From Coraliomargarita algicola (GTDB taxonomy: Bacteria > Verrucomicrobiota > Verrucomicrobiia > Opitutales > Coraliomargaritaceae), in assembly GCF_033878955.1 (NCBI RefSeq), contig NZ_CP138858.1, forward strand, positions 248,001 to 312,000: 64,000 nucleotides of DNA. The letters are read 5' to 3'. The notes beneath the pieces were generated by a model, which worked only from the letters and a program-made list of their open reading frames with translations, was not told where the DNA came from and ran no database searches. Both the position numbers and the translations under genes were made by a program. Of this stretch, positions 27,801-35,144 are shown piece by piece (the first letter of the stretch is position 1; each line of letters opens with the position of its first letter).

Positions 27801-28582
27801 CCATTCCTGCGTGGGAGGCATTCCTTCGCTCCAATCGAAATCTAGCCGTAAGGTATGCGCAGGGATCCGCTACGGATTCCCCTTCAAATGATACCCCATT
27901 CCCCAGCAGTGCGTCACCGAGTGATCCGTCAGCACCTGCGTCGCTGACCACTCAGGCGCATTGGGCAGGTCTCGCCCGGCTGAATGATGCGCAGGTCAAC
28001 GATTTGGCAACGCGTATCGTCGAGCAGGTCAAGCTGCGAGGACCCTTTATGAGCCTCTCCGATTTCGTCAATCATCGCATGGGCACACTCAACAATGAGA
28101 CTTCGTATGCCGGTGCACTTCAGGCGGCTATCGATCTAACTTCGATCAACAATTCTGTGCACAGCAATGCAGGTGGCGCGAATCCAGATTATTCTAGCCC
28201 TTATATGCCTGGCAGACCACCCGCAAGCACTCTATCTGCGAGCACTACCAACATCCCTGGAGATCTCACCCAAGCAGATGTCCTGTTGCCCTTGGCTCCG
28301 CGGTTGACTGCTCGAAGCGACACCTTTCGCATTCGTTCTTATGGAGAGGTTCGCTCGCTCGATGGTAATAATATTGTGTCCACCGCGATCTGTGAGGCGA
28401 TCGTGCAGAGAGTTCCAGAGTATGTAGACTCAGTTACTAATGCGAGCGATAATGAGCCGTGGGATGAAGCGATCAATCCCACTACGCTTGTCGAGTCCAG
28501 TAGCTTTAATGATATTAACAAGACCTTTGGGCGCCGATTTAAGATCGTTAAATTACGTTGGTTGTCTCCAGATGAGATTTAG
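24837..28582 (+). pseudogene. Giant Verru_Chthon cassette A-like / GspK-like pseudopilin gene with one frameshift
   Basis: The frame from 24837 runs 888 codons and stops at 27503, but homology passes to the next frame at about 27376-27379, a run of 4 T that would be in frame as 5 T. The corrected product is about 1248 residues. A prepilin-like N-terminus (EEGFALVLALSLMAFVLLLIL, residues 15-35) is followed by a long beta-rich ectodomain. Near the C-terminus are FNVNSTSIPAWEAFL and EQVKLRGPFMSLSDFVN, resembling the helix-hairpin region of GspK pseudopilins. A paralogue of the same layout is at 56070-59333. Role inferred: cell-surface or secretion-related assembly. The frameshift may be real or a base-call error. 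Confidence 0.78.
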
Positions 28583-28604
28583 GGCATAGCAGCAGCGCGT
28601 ATTT

Positions 28605-29324
28605 ATGAAAATTCGATTCCCCAATACATTCTTATCGACCGTTTGTTTTCTTTTGCTGGCGGCATCCTCGCTTATGCAGGCTCAAAGCCCAAATGAGCAA
28701 GGAACGGTGAGAGAATTCTCTCTCTATGCGTGGGATACGCTTCCTCACTCTCAGCTCTATTATCAATCTGGTAACACGATGTCTGAGTTGAAGGTCAATC
28801 CTGGTCGACGCTCTAAGTCATATCCTTTGTCTATGGGGAAGTTGCAGCTCTTTGTTTTGACAAAGGATCCGGAAGGTAAAGATGATTACAAGCTGGTCGG
28901 TGAGGCTTCGATGATGGAGGGGGCTAAGAAAATGCTTTTCGTTGTCGTTGCCAATAAGAGAGCCTCGGGCTTGCCGCTAACCATGTTCGGCATCAATGAT
29001 TCGCTTGATGTGTTTCCTGCTGGCAGCTTCCGGTTTATGAATTTCACGTCAGTGCCCATGGAGGGGCATTTTAACGGAGAGACATTTCGTTTGAAACCTG
29101 GGAAAACGACGGTAGTCGAATCGAAAAAGGAATCGAGTGGAGGGTTTCTTCCATTCTACATTAGGACCATGGATGGAGTGATGCTCTATGAATCACGTCT
29201 CCTTGGTCAACCTGCTGGTCGGGAAATCGTGTTCATTACGCCTCCGACAAACGACTCGGGACGTGTGAACATTAGGTTCCTTCCTCAGTCTTTACCACGA
29301 GCACCATCAACGCCAACGATGTAG
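28605..29324 (+). CDS. Secreted companion protein of the pseudopilin cassette, unknown function
   Basis: The 239-residue protein has a signal peptide to about residue 26 (SLMQAQS) and is otherwise beta-rich with no family I recognise. It starts 22 bp after the giant pseudopilin gene. The pattern FRFMNFTSVPMEGHFNGETFRLKPG followed by a VMLYESRLLGQPAGREIVFI ending is shared with the product of 29404-29655. It is also shared, more distantly, with the gene that follows the other pseudopilin at 55297-56060, so this appears to be a conserved two-gene cassette. Localisation outside the cytoplasm is predicted; a binding or chaperone role toward the pseudopilin is a guess. Confidence 0.7.
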   Translation: MKIRFPNTFLSTVCFLLLAASSLMQAQSPNEQGTVREFSLYAWDTLPHSQLYYQSGNTMSELKVNPGRRSKSYPLSMGKLQLFVLTKDPEGKDDYKLVGEASMMEGAKKMLFVVVANKRASGLPLTMFGINDSLDVFPAGSFRFMNFTSVPMEGHFNGETFRLKPGKTTVVESKKESSGGFLPFYIRTMDGVMLYESRLLGQPAGREIVFITPPTNDSGRVNIRFLPQSLPRAPSTPTM

Positions 29325-29403
29325 AATCTCGGATGACCTGTTAGAATCGCATCATTTCGCCGGTAGGTTGTTTGCAAACCATAGTTAAAAGGTATAGCTC
29401 ATT

Positions 29404-29655
29404 ATGACATTTAATAAAATCCTAGCCATCTCTAGTTTTGTTAATTATACATCGGATTCGCTTCAGGTTACTTTTGGTGAAGAAACAGTTGAGTTGCCTG
29501 CTGGATTATTCGTTGTCGTGAACTCGCAGGTTCCTGTGAATGGAGGCTTGGTGTCTTTCGACCTTAAAGATGACGAAGGTTTGTTAATCCATCAGAATAG
29601 GATGTTGGGACAGCCGACGGCGCGCCAAACTGTCTTTATCTATCCCGCAGTTTAG
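29404..29655 (+). CDS. Short paralogue of the companion protein, N-terminally truncated
   Basis: The product is 83 residues. From FVNYTSDSLQVTFGEETVEL to NRMLGQPTARQTVFI it aligns with the last ~85 residues of the protein at 28605-29324. It has no signal peptide, so it is probably a C-terminal scrap left by duplication and deletion. The first ten residues (MTFNKILAIS) may come from fused sequence. Its stop codon abuts a remnant of an oxidoreductase gene. Expression is doubtful. Confidence 0.5.
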   Translation: MTFNKILAISSFVNYTSDSLQVTFGEETVELPAGLFVVVNSQVPVNGGLVSFDLKDDEGLLIHQNRMLGQPTARQTVFIYPAV

Positions 29656-29748
29656 CAAATTATCGGCGACACCGAAGCAGTCTCGATGCAGGATCGTCCA
29701 CGCTGGGTAGGCTATGAATTGCCGACTGTGCAACGTCATTATCGCTAG
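29656..29748 (+). pseudogene. 3'-terminal scrap of a Gfo/Idh/MocA oxidoreductase gene
   Basis: These 31 codons translate as QIIGDTEAVSMQDRPRWVGY followed by ELPTVQRHYR and a stop. They match the last ~28 residues of the oxidoreductase at 15286-16578 (QQIIGDTKAASMQDRPRRAG) and, less closely, the one at 33756-35045. No start is possible and the match begins exactly at the preceding stop codon, which marks a deletion junction. Confidence 0.85.
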
Positions 29749-29756
29749 TAGAATAG

Positions 29757-29885
29757 GACTTCTCGTTCTCTTGTAAAACAATGCGAGATCGGAAGTGCTC
29801 CATCCAATCTTCGGAAAAACTCCAGCCTGACAGTTGGGCCAATGTTTCGAATCCAGAATTTATCGACATTCATATTGATCAATAA
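29757..29885 (+). pseudogene. 3'-terminal scrap of a GH141-like / beta-module protein gene
   Basis: This frame of 43 codons reads DFSFSCKTMRDRKCSIQSS then a block with DSWANVSNPEFIDI and a stop. It closely matches the C-terminal module of the GH141-like protein at 39989-43561 (SFSFAWKTQRDRNYSVQSS, ESWSNVSNPGFIDM). An in-frame TAG lies just upstream of it. It follows the oxidoreductase scrap by 8 bp. Confidence 0.82.
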
Positions 29886-29950
29886 GACGACTGTAAGCGG
29901 TAATTTGAATACCTTACTGCGGGTCTTGCTTTTTCCAGAAGTTCGGGATT

Positions 29951-30616
29951 TTATTTCTGTATGTCAATGAGACCTAGCTGATAGGCTTTGCTAATTGCGG
30001 CGGGAGCGTTTTGCACCTGCAGTTTTTTATAGATGTGTTCCATGTGCGTGGCGACGGTTCGTTGGCTGACCCCGAGTTGATGGGCGACCTGTTTTTTGAG
30101 TAGCCCGTCTGCGACTAGTGCTAGCACTTCACTTTCTCGTTGAGAGAGTGTGATCGTGGTCGTGTTGGTGGGGAGCTTCTTTTGTAGTGTGTTGAGTATG
30201 ACACGAGCGAGACCTGGGTCGATCGAAGCGCCACCGTTCATGACTTCGTGGATGCCAGTGATGAGGTCTTCGACTGAGGTGGATTTCAGTAGATAGCCAT
30301 CGGCTCCGCGCTGAATCGCACATAGAAGATCCGCCTCCATATTCGACTGGGTGAGTATCAGTATTTTTGTGTTTGGTGAATACTGCTTGATCCATGTAAT
30401 CGAATCGAGGCCCGACATGCTTGGCAGATTCAGGTCGAGCAGGATCAGGTCGGGCATATCGTTACCGGATGCATTTTGAAGAGTGCGTAGGGCAATTTCC
30501 GCCGTGCCGAACTGGTTCATCAGGCTGATGTCTGATTCATTATCCAACGCACAGGCGATTCCCTTGCGATACGCGGCGTTGTCCTCAATTAGCATGATGT
30601 GAATGTTATTTTGCAT
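29951..30616 (-). CDS. NarL/LuxR-family response regulator
   Basis: The 221-residue protein has a receiver domain (about 5-125) with the acidic pair ED at 11-12, phospho-acceptor Asp61 in LLDLNLPSMSG, Thr in ILTQS and Lys in YLLKSTS. A LuxR-type helix-turn-helix (about 155-215: LSQRESEVLALVADGLLKKQVAHQLGVSQRTVATHMEHIYKKL) follows. It is a DNA-binding output partner for the kinase encoded 69 bp upstream on the same strand. It sits among four genes with a common operator, which makes it a candidate for binding that operator; this is not shown by the sequence. Confidence 0.95.
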   Translation of the reverse strand: MQNNIHIMLIEDNAAYRKGIACALDNESDISLMNQFGTAEIALRTLQNASGNDMPDLILLDLNLPSMSGLDSITWIKQYSPNTKILILTQSNMEADLLCAIQRGADGYLLKSTSVEDLITGIHEVMNGGASIDPGLARVILNTLQKKLPTNTTTITLSQRESEVLALVADGLLKKQVAHQLGVSQRTVATHMEHIYKKLQVQNAPAAISKAYQLGLIDIQK

Positions 30617-30685
30617 GGATATTGTAATTTGGGATGTATGAACTGTAGCAGATAGATTGCTTCGATTGAGATGTGTGGCGCATCC

Positions 30686-32635
30686 TCATTTGCGTAGCTG
30701 TAAAGTGATTCGAGTGCCGCCGATCTCAGGTTTTTCGATGGATAGTTTTGCTCTGAGTAGGCGTGCGCGTCGTTTGAGTGCCTTGGGTGTTTCGGTGAGT
30801 CCGCAACCGTTGTCGATGACGGTGAGTGTGATTCGATGGTTTTCAACTGTGATACGAGTATCGACTGTTGTGGCCCCGGAGTGGCGAATGATGTTGGTTA
30901 GGCACTCCTTGAAGAAAAGGAACAGATCGGTGCGTATTCGAGGCTTGAGTTGCTGTAGCACTGGTTCGCAGTTAATGATGAGGGTATACTCTAGGTCGAT
31001 TAACAGATGCTCAGTCATATGCCTGAGCTCTCTAACGAAATCCTTATGGATTTCTTTGGCTTCGAGCATGTTGGTGCAATAGCGTGCGGTTTCACCAGTT
31101 TTTTTAGTGAGCGTGCGCACCTCGTCGACGTATGTATTGAGTTTGCTCCATTGAGCGCCTGCGCCGTGTTTCTTGGCTTCCTGTTTGGCCAGATCACCAA
31201 ACAGGCCGATGGCATGTAGGTTCGCACCCAGCTCATCGTGTAAATTGGCGGCAATACGTTCGCGTGTGTGGAACACGGCTCGTTGGCGGATGATTTTGTG
31301 GATCAATAGAGTGATCATGGTGCTGGCGGCTAGTAGGGCGGCTAGCCAGCTCATGCGCCTGAGATTAGCTGTCTGACGAACGTAGCGCTGACCTAGCTCT
31401 GCGACAACCTGCGGGCGTTCGTTTTCGAGCGTCTGTCGGCGCGCCAATTGATTGAGCCATTCTCGGATCGGTAGAATATTTCCTGTGAGGTTTAGGCCAT
31501 CGGTTAATGCAGACAAATTTCGAGTCTGCCCCTTTCCAGGATCTGGCGGGGGGCGTTTGTTCGGAGGGTCGACTTGAACCATTATACCTCGTGCGACGTT
31601 GTGATTGTTGGAGAATATTTCGATTTCGGCGAAGCCGATTCGGAATTGTGACAGGTCAGAGATATCTACGATGCGAACGTAGCGACAGGTCGTTTCGGGG
31701 AAGGGCCACATCAAGATGGGGCCTTGGTCGATGATACGTTCGGTATTCGTCTCTAGCAGCGTGACCGCGTCGGAGAAATCGGGTAGATTCGCACCCTCGA
31801 TTCGCATCCTCGGGGGAGTGCCTAAATGGCTGGTGTCGGTCTGGGGAACGGTATCGGTGTTCTCTATCTGATGCAGATGAATGCGGGAGATCGGGTACTG
31901 CTGGCCCAGGTCGAGAATCATCGAGGTCGGTTGACCGAACAGGACTAGATAGGCGATACTGCTTTGTTCGCTGGGGGCATCCATCATGTAGGGCATATGT
32001 CCGTCTACCAGAAAGGTCTCGTTCCAGCTCGAATTGTTTCCGTTTATGTGTGCGCTCGAAACAGTGACTGGGCGTCGTAGGGCGACGTTCTCCGAATCGC
32101 TAAAAATCATGATTTCGGAAAGCTGGAGCAGATAGCGCTGATCAAAGGCGCGCGGAGCGAGCTGAGGGGCTTCGATCCGCACCCAGGAGGCGACGACCTT
32201 GTTTACGGAAATGATCCGTGGGGCGATGCCTTTGTTCTGTGGCGAGAAGTGGAAATCTCCCATTAGGGTGCCCGGGCGGTCATCGTTAGTGCCGTATGTG
32301 ATGCGGAGCGTTTCGGGAAAAGCGTCTGATTGAAAACCGATTTTGGAATCACGCCAAAGGATCGGCACCAGGGCGATTTCATCAATGGGAACCTTACGCC
32401 CAAGATCGATCTCGATCCACTCGGGGTACTCGGCAGTCAGATGCCAGTTCGAGCGGAAGCCGATGGAACCGCTGCCGCTACGGAGCGTAAAGCGGGCAAG
32501 GGCTACCAACTCAGAATCGATGGATGCGAGTTCTTGCTCCAGTTCGGGTAACGATTGCTCGACCAACGGGGTTCCGGACATCGTTTGAACCACAAGTGTG
32601 GTGGCGGCGATAAGGGCTTTAAGTATACGGAGCAT
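30686..32635 (-). CDS. Sensor histidine kinase with extracellular discoidin-like domains
   Basis: The 649-residue protein has a signal peptide (about 1-20), two F5/8-type C (discoidin-like) beta-sandwich regions (about 50-175 and 190-345), a membrane helix (about 427-447, WLAALLAASTMITLLI), a HisKA_3 region with phospho-acceptor His near 465 (ERIAANLHDELGANLHAIGLFGD), and a C-terminal ATPase domain (VIDNGCGL). Discoidin domains bind sugars, so it may sense glycan fragments. It pairs with the LuxR regulator downstream. The start is about 100 bp from regulon site 4, which points the other way. Confidence 0.9.
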   Translation of the reverse strand: MLRILKALIAATTLVVQTMSGTPLVEQSLPELEQELASIDSELVALARFTLRSGSGSIGFRSNWHLTAEYPEWIEIDLGRKVPIDEIALVPILWRDSKIGFQSDAFPETLRITYGTNDDRPGTLMGDFHFSPQNKGIAPRIISVNKVVASWVRIEAPQLAPRAFDQRYLLQLSEIMIFSDSENVALRRPVTVSSAHINGNNSSWNETFLVDGHMPYMMDAPSEQSSIAYLVLFGQPTSMILDLGQQYPISRIHLHQIENTDTVPQTDTSHLGTPPRMRIEGANLPDFSDAVTLLETNTERIIDQGPILMWPFPETTCRYVRIVDISDLSQFRIGFAEIEIFSNNHNVARGIMVQVDPPNKRPPPDPGKGQTRNLSALTDGLNLTGNILPIREWLNQLARRQTLENERPQVVAELGQRYVRQTANLRRMSWLAALLAASTMITLLIHKIIRQRAVFHTRERIAANLHDELGANLHAIGLFGDLAKQEAKKHGAGAQWSKLNTYVDEVRTLTKKTGETARYCTNMLEAKEIHKDFVRELRHMTEHLLIDLEYTLIINCEPVLQQLKPRIRTDLFLFFKECLTNIIRHSGATTVDTRITVENHRITLTVIDNGCGLTETPKALKRRARLLRAKLSIEKPEIGGTRITLQLRK

Positions 32636-32736
32636 ATCTGGTTGCGTGCCTAGCTGGTCAGGAATGAATCGAAATGAGCAGGAGGCGACTCAATATTCAC
32701 GCTATGGATTGTCGTGCAATCCAAGCGTTATGTCCA

Positions 32737-32780
32737 TCGGACAAACGTCCGATATACAAATTTTTTTACTATGGCATAAT
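32737..32780 (+). promoter_or_regulatory. Promoter with TCGG-N8-CCGA operator for the PEP-CTERM gene (regulon site 4)
   Basis: Operator TCGGACAAACGTCCGA at 32737-32752 (identical to site 2), -35 TATACA at 32753-32758, a 16-bp spacer ending TGG, and extended -10 CATAAT at 32775-32780. The PEP-CTERM gene starts about 92 bp downstream. The histidine kinase gene starts about 100 bp away on the other side. Confidence 0.8.
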
Positions 32781-32871
32781 GAAAGTCCACTCAGCAAAGA
32801 ATACCCCTGTTCTCGAAGATTTTCGCGACGTGTGTGAATTTGCTAACAAATCATGTTAATACTAAATACCT

Positions 32872-33603
32872 ATGAAACTAAAAAACCCAAAAATACTTCT
32901 ACTCGCTGCCGCTGCCTCGCTTACACTGGCTCAAACCTCGAATGCAAACACCGTGTCAGTCGCGGGTTGGGAGGCAGTTGATCTCGGGCAGAGCGGTGAG
33001 ACTGGTCAATTCACGGTGTCAGTGGTTGCTGACGGCAACGATTGGCTTTACACATGGACTAAGACTGGCGATTTGGATGGGCTCGGCAATGCGAATGACA
33101 CGTTGAGCTTTCAGCTCCGTTCCTCGGCTTTCGAGGGCTCGTCTTTTTCTGAGGGGGATGTGACCCTCGGCACGGCTTTTGATTATTCTGAAGGTGGCAC
33201 ATACACCACTCCAGAATACCAGCATTTTGGCCCTGTGGATGATATTGATGCGAACCAGTCGTTTCAGTTGAGTATCGAAAACATCAATTACACCTCGGGG
33301 GATGCCGGTGATGAAACCGCTGTTTTCAGTGGCTTTTCATCGATCAATGTATTTGCCAATCCAGACGGCCTTCAAACTTTTTACTTTGGCACAGTTGGCG
33401 CTCAAGTTTTGACGCCTGCCAGTTCAGCTGTAACATTTACGACTGTAGATGTGCTCACAGTAACATCGACAGCAGCCGCCAAACGCTTTCGTGATGTTGG
33501 TTTTTCTTTCGAGGTTGCCGTCATCCCCGAGCCTGGCACCTATGCCTTGCTGGCTGGTTGCTTCGGTTTGAGCGCCGTTGTGATGCGTCGTCGTCGGTCT
33601 TAG
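32872..33603 (+). CDS. PEP-CTERM sorted secreted protein
   Basis: The product is 243 residues: signal peptide (1-26, ending SNANT), a serine/threonine- and glycine-rich beta domain, and a C-terminal sorting tail IPEPGTYALLAGCFGLSAV then MRRRRS. This is the exosortase recognition pattern (PEP, hydrophobic helix, basic end). Exosortase would cut at PEP and anchor or release the protein at the cell surface, often with exopolysaccharide. The body has no recognised family. It has its own regulated promoter (32737-32780) and a strong terminator 33 bp after the stop. Confidence 0.9.
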   Translation: MKLKNPKILLLAAAASLTLAQTSNANTVSVAGWEAVDLGQSGETGQFTVSVVADGNDWLYTWTKTGDLDGLGNANDTLSFQLRSSAFEGSSFSEGDVTLGTAFDYSEGGTYTTPEYQHFGPVDDIDANQSFQLSIENINYTSGDAGDETAVFSGFSSINVFANPDGLQTFYFGTVGAQVLTPASSAVTFTTVDVLTVTSTAAAKRFRDVGFSFEVAVIPEPGTYALLAGCFGLSAVVMRRRRS

Positions 33604-33636
33604 TGGTTCAATCATAGTTCGACCGATTTTCAAGAA

Positions 33637-33666
33637 GCCCTCGGTGCGCGTACCGAGGGCTTTTTT
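33637..33666 (+). terminator. Rho-independent terminator after the PEP-CTERM gene
   Basis: A 9-bp perfect stem GCCCTCGGT/ACCGAGGGC (33637-33645 with 33652-33660) has a 6-base loop and is followed directly by six T. Confidence 0.92.
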
Positions 33667-33755
33667 AAATTTTGCAGAGGGTGCGTTATCGAAGGAATCG
33701 TCTGGGTTTCGCATAACCTTAAAATAACTGAACCACTAGAGAGAATACTTACTTT

Positions 33756-35045
33756 ATGAAACACCACGATCAGACAACTCGTCGTTTCTTCCTCAAACAG
33801 TCTGCAATTGCTGCGGGTGCGATACTCGGAGCTCCGATGATACTCAGAGCCGAAACGCTGGGCAATGGCTCATCAGCCGCCGCCAATTCCCGAATGGGTA
33901 TCGGTTTCATTGGCACAGGCCTCATTGCGCAAGGGCATTTACGTTCCTTTGCTGGCATGAAAGAGCTACAGGCGGTCGCTGCATGTGATATTCGCCAATC
34001 CAAACTGCAGGATGCGCTCAAAACCTTATCGTCTAAAGGTGCGACGTCTGTCATGGGCACCAACGACTATCAGGAGCTCTTACAGAATCCAGATGTTGAC
34101 ATCGTATGTATTGCGACGCCCGATCACTGGCACGCCGCAATCGCGATTGCGGCGATGAAGGCGGGCAAGGATGTCTACTTGGAGAAGCCAATGACTCTGA
34201 CGGTCGAAGAAGGTAAGGCAGTGGTCGCTGCGGAGCAGAAGTATGGTCGCATTTTGCAAGTCGGCTCTCAGCAACGCTCTTCGGCACACTTCCGTATCGC
34301 AGCGAACTTGGTGCGCAATGGACTGATCGGTGAGGTCAAAGAGGTTTATGTAAAACTCGGATCATTCCCTCCGCCACCGGAAAATGTGCAGATAAAACCC
34401 GTTCCGGATGGGTTCGATTATGACCGATGGCTCGGCCCCACGCCCTTCTACGAATATACCGATGAACGCGTTAAATCGATCTACGGTGGTGGTTGGCGCT
34501 GTTACTGGGATTATGGTAGCCGCAAGTTTGGCGACTGGGGAGCACACCACTTTGACATCATTCAATGGGCACTTGGTCGTGATAACACTGGCCCTGTCGA
34601 GTTTATACCTAAGGGATACAACGGTTCTGAATTCCATCACTATCGTTACGCCGATGGCATTACGGTTTGGCGCGATAAGGATCCGAAGCAAGAGCACATG
34701 ATCCGCTTCATTGGAACTGTGGGGGAAGTTCATGTCAGTCGCGGCAAGATTGCCACGATGCCAAAGGAACTCGTCCGCCACCGCTTTACCGATAGCGACA
34801 TCCAAGTTTACGAATCTAATAATCACCGTCAGAACTTTATCGATTGCGTCAAGTCCCGTGAGGCACCGATTTGTTCAGCATCTGTGGGACACCGTTCCGG
34901 CAGTATTTGTCAACTCGCCGCGATCGCCGAACGTCTTGGTCGTTCGATCGAATGGGATCCCGCGGCACAGCAAGTTCTAGGCGATAAGGAAGCCAGATCC
35001 ATGCAGGATCGTCCACGTCGCAAGGGCTATGAACTGCCGAGCTAA
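33756..35045 (+). CDS. Tat-exported Gfo/Idh/MocA-family oxidoreductase, second copy
   Basis: The 429-residue product has a twin-arginine signal (TRRFFLKQ at residues 8-15) and the same landmarks as the copy at 15286-16578: GIGFIGTGLIAQGH, IATPDHWHA, LEKPMTL and WGAHHFDIIQWALG. The two proteins look about three-quarters identical over their whole length, including the C-terminal MQDRPRRKGYELP. No DUF1080 partner follows here; the next gene is the GH2 fusion 99 bp away. It may act on a different sugar in the same keto-type pathway or be a recent duplicate. The terminator at 33637 separates it from the upstream gene. Confidence 0.93.
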   Translation: MKHHDQTTRRFFLKQSAIAAGAILGAPMILRAETLGNGSSAAANSRMGIGFIGTGLIAQGHLRSFAGMKELQAVAACDIRQSKLQDALKTLSSKGATSVMGTNDYQELLQNPDVDIVCIATPDHWHAAIAIAAMKAGKDVYLEKPMTLTVEEGKAVVAAEQKYGRILQVGSQQRSSAHFRIAANLVRNGLIGEVKEVYVKLGSFPPPPENVQIKPVPDGFDYDRWLGPTPFYEYTDERVKSIYGGGWRCYWDYGSRKFGDWGAHHFDIIQWALGRDNTGPVEFIPKGYNGSEFHHYRYADGITVWRDKDPKQEHMIRFIGTVGEVHVSRGKIATMPKELVRHRFTDSDIQVYESNNHRQNFIDCVKSREAPICSASVGHRSGSICQLAAIAERLGRSIEWDPAAQQVLGDKEARSMQDRPRRKGYELPS

Positions 35046-35144
35046 GGTCCCTGTCGGGGCGATCCCAAGCGTGGATGAATCTATTTCAAACGATCGATTG
35101 AACTCACGTGTGTTTGTTAAAGAGAAGCTATTAATCAGAGAAAA

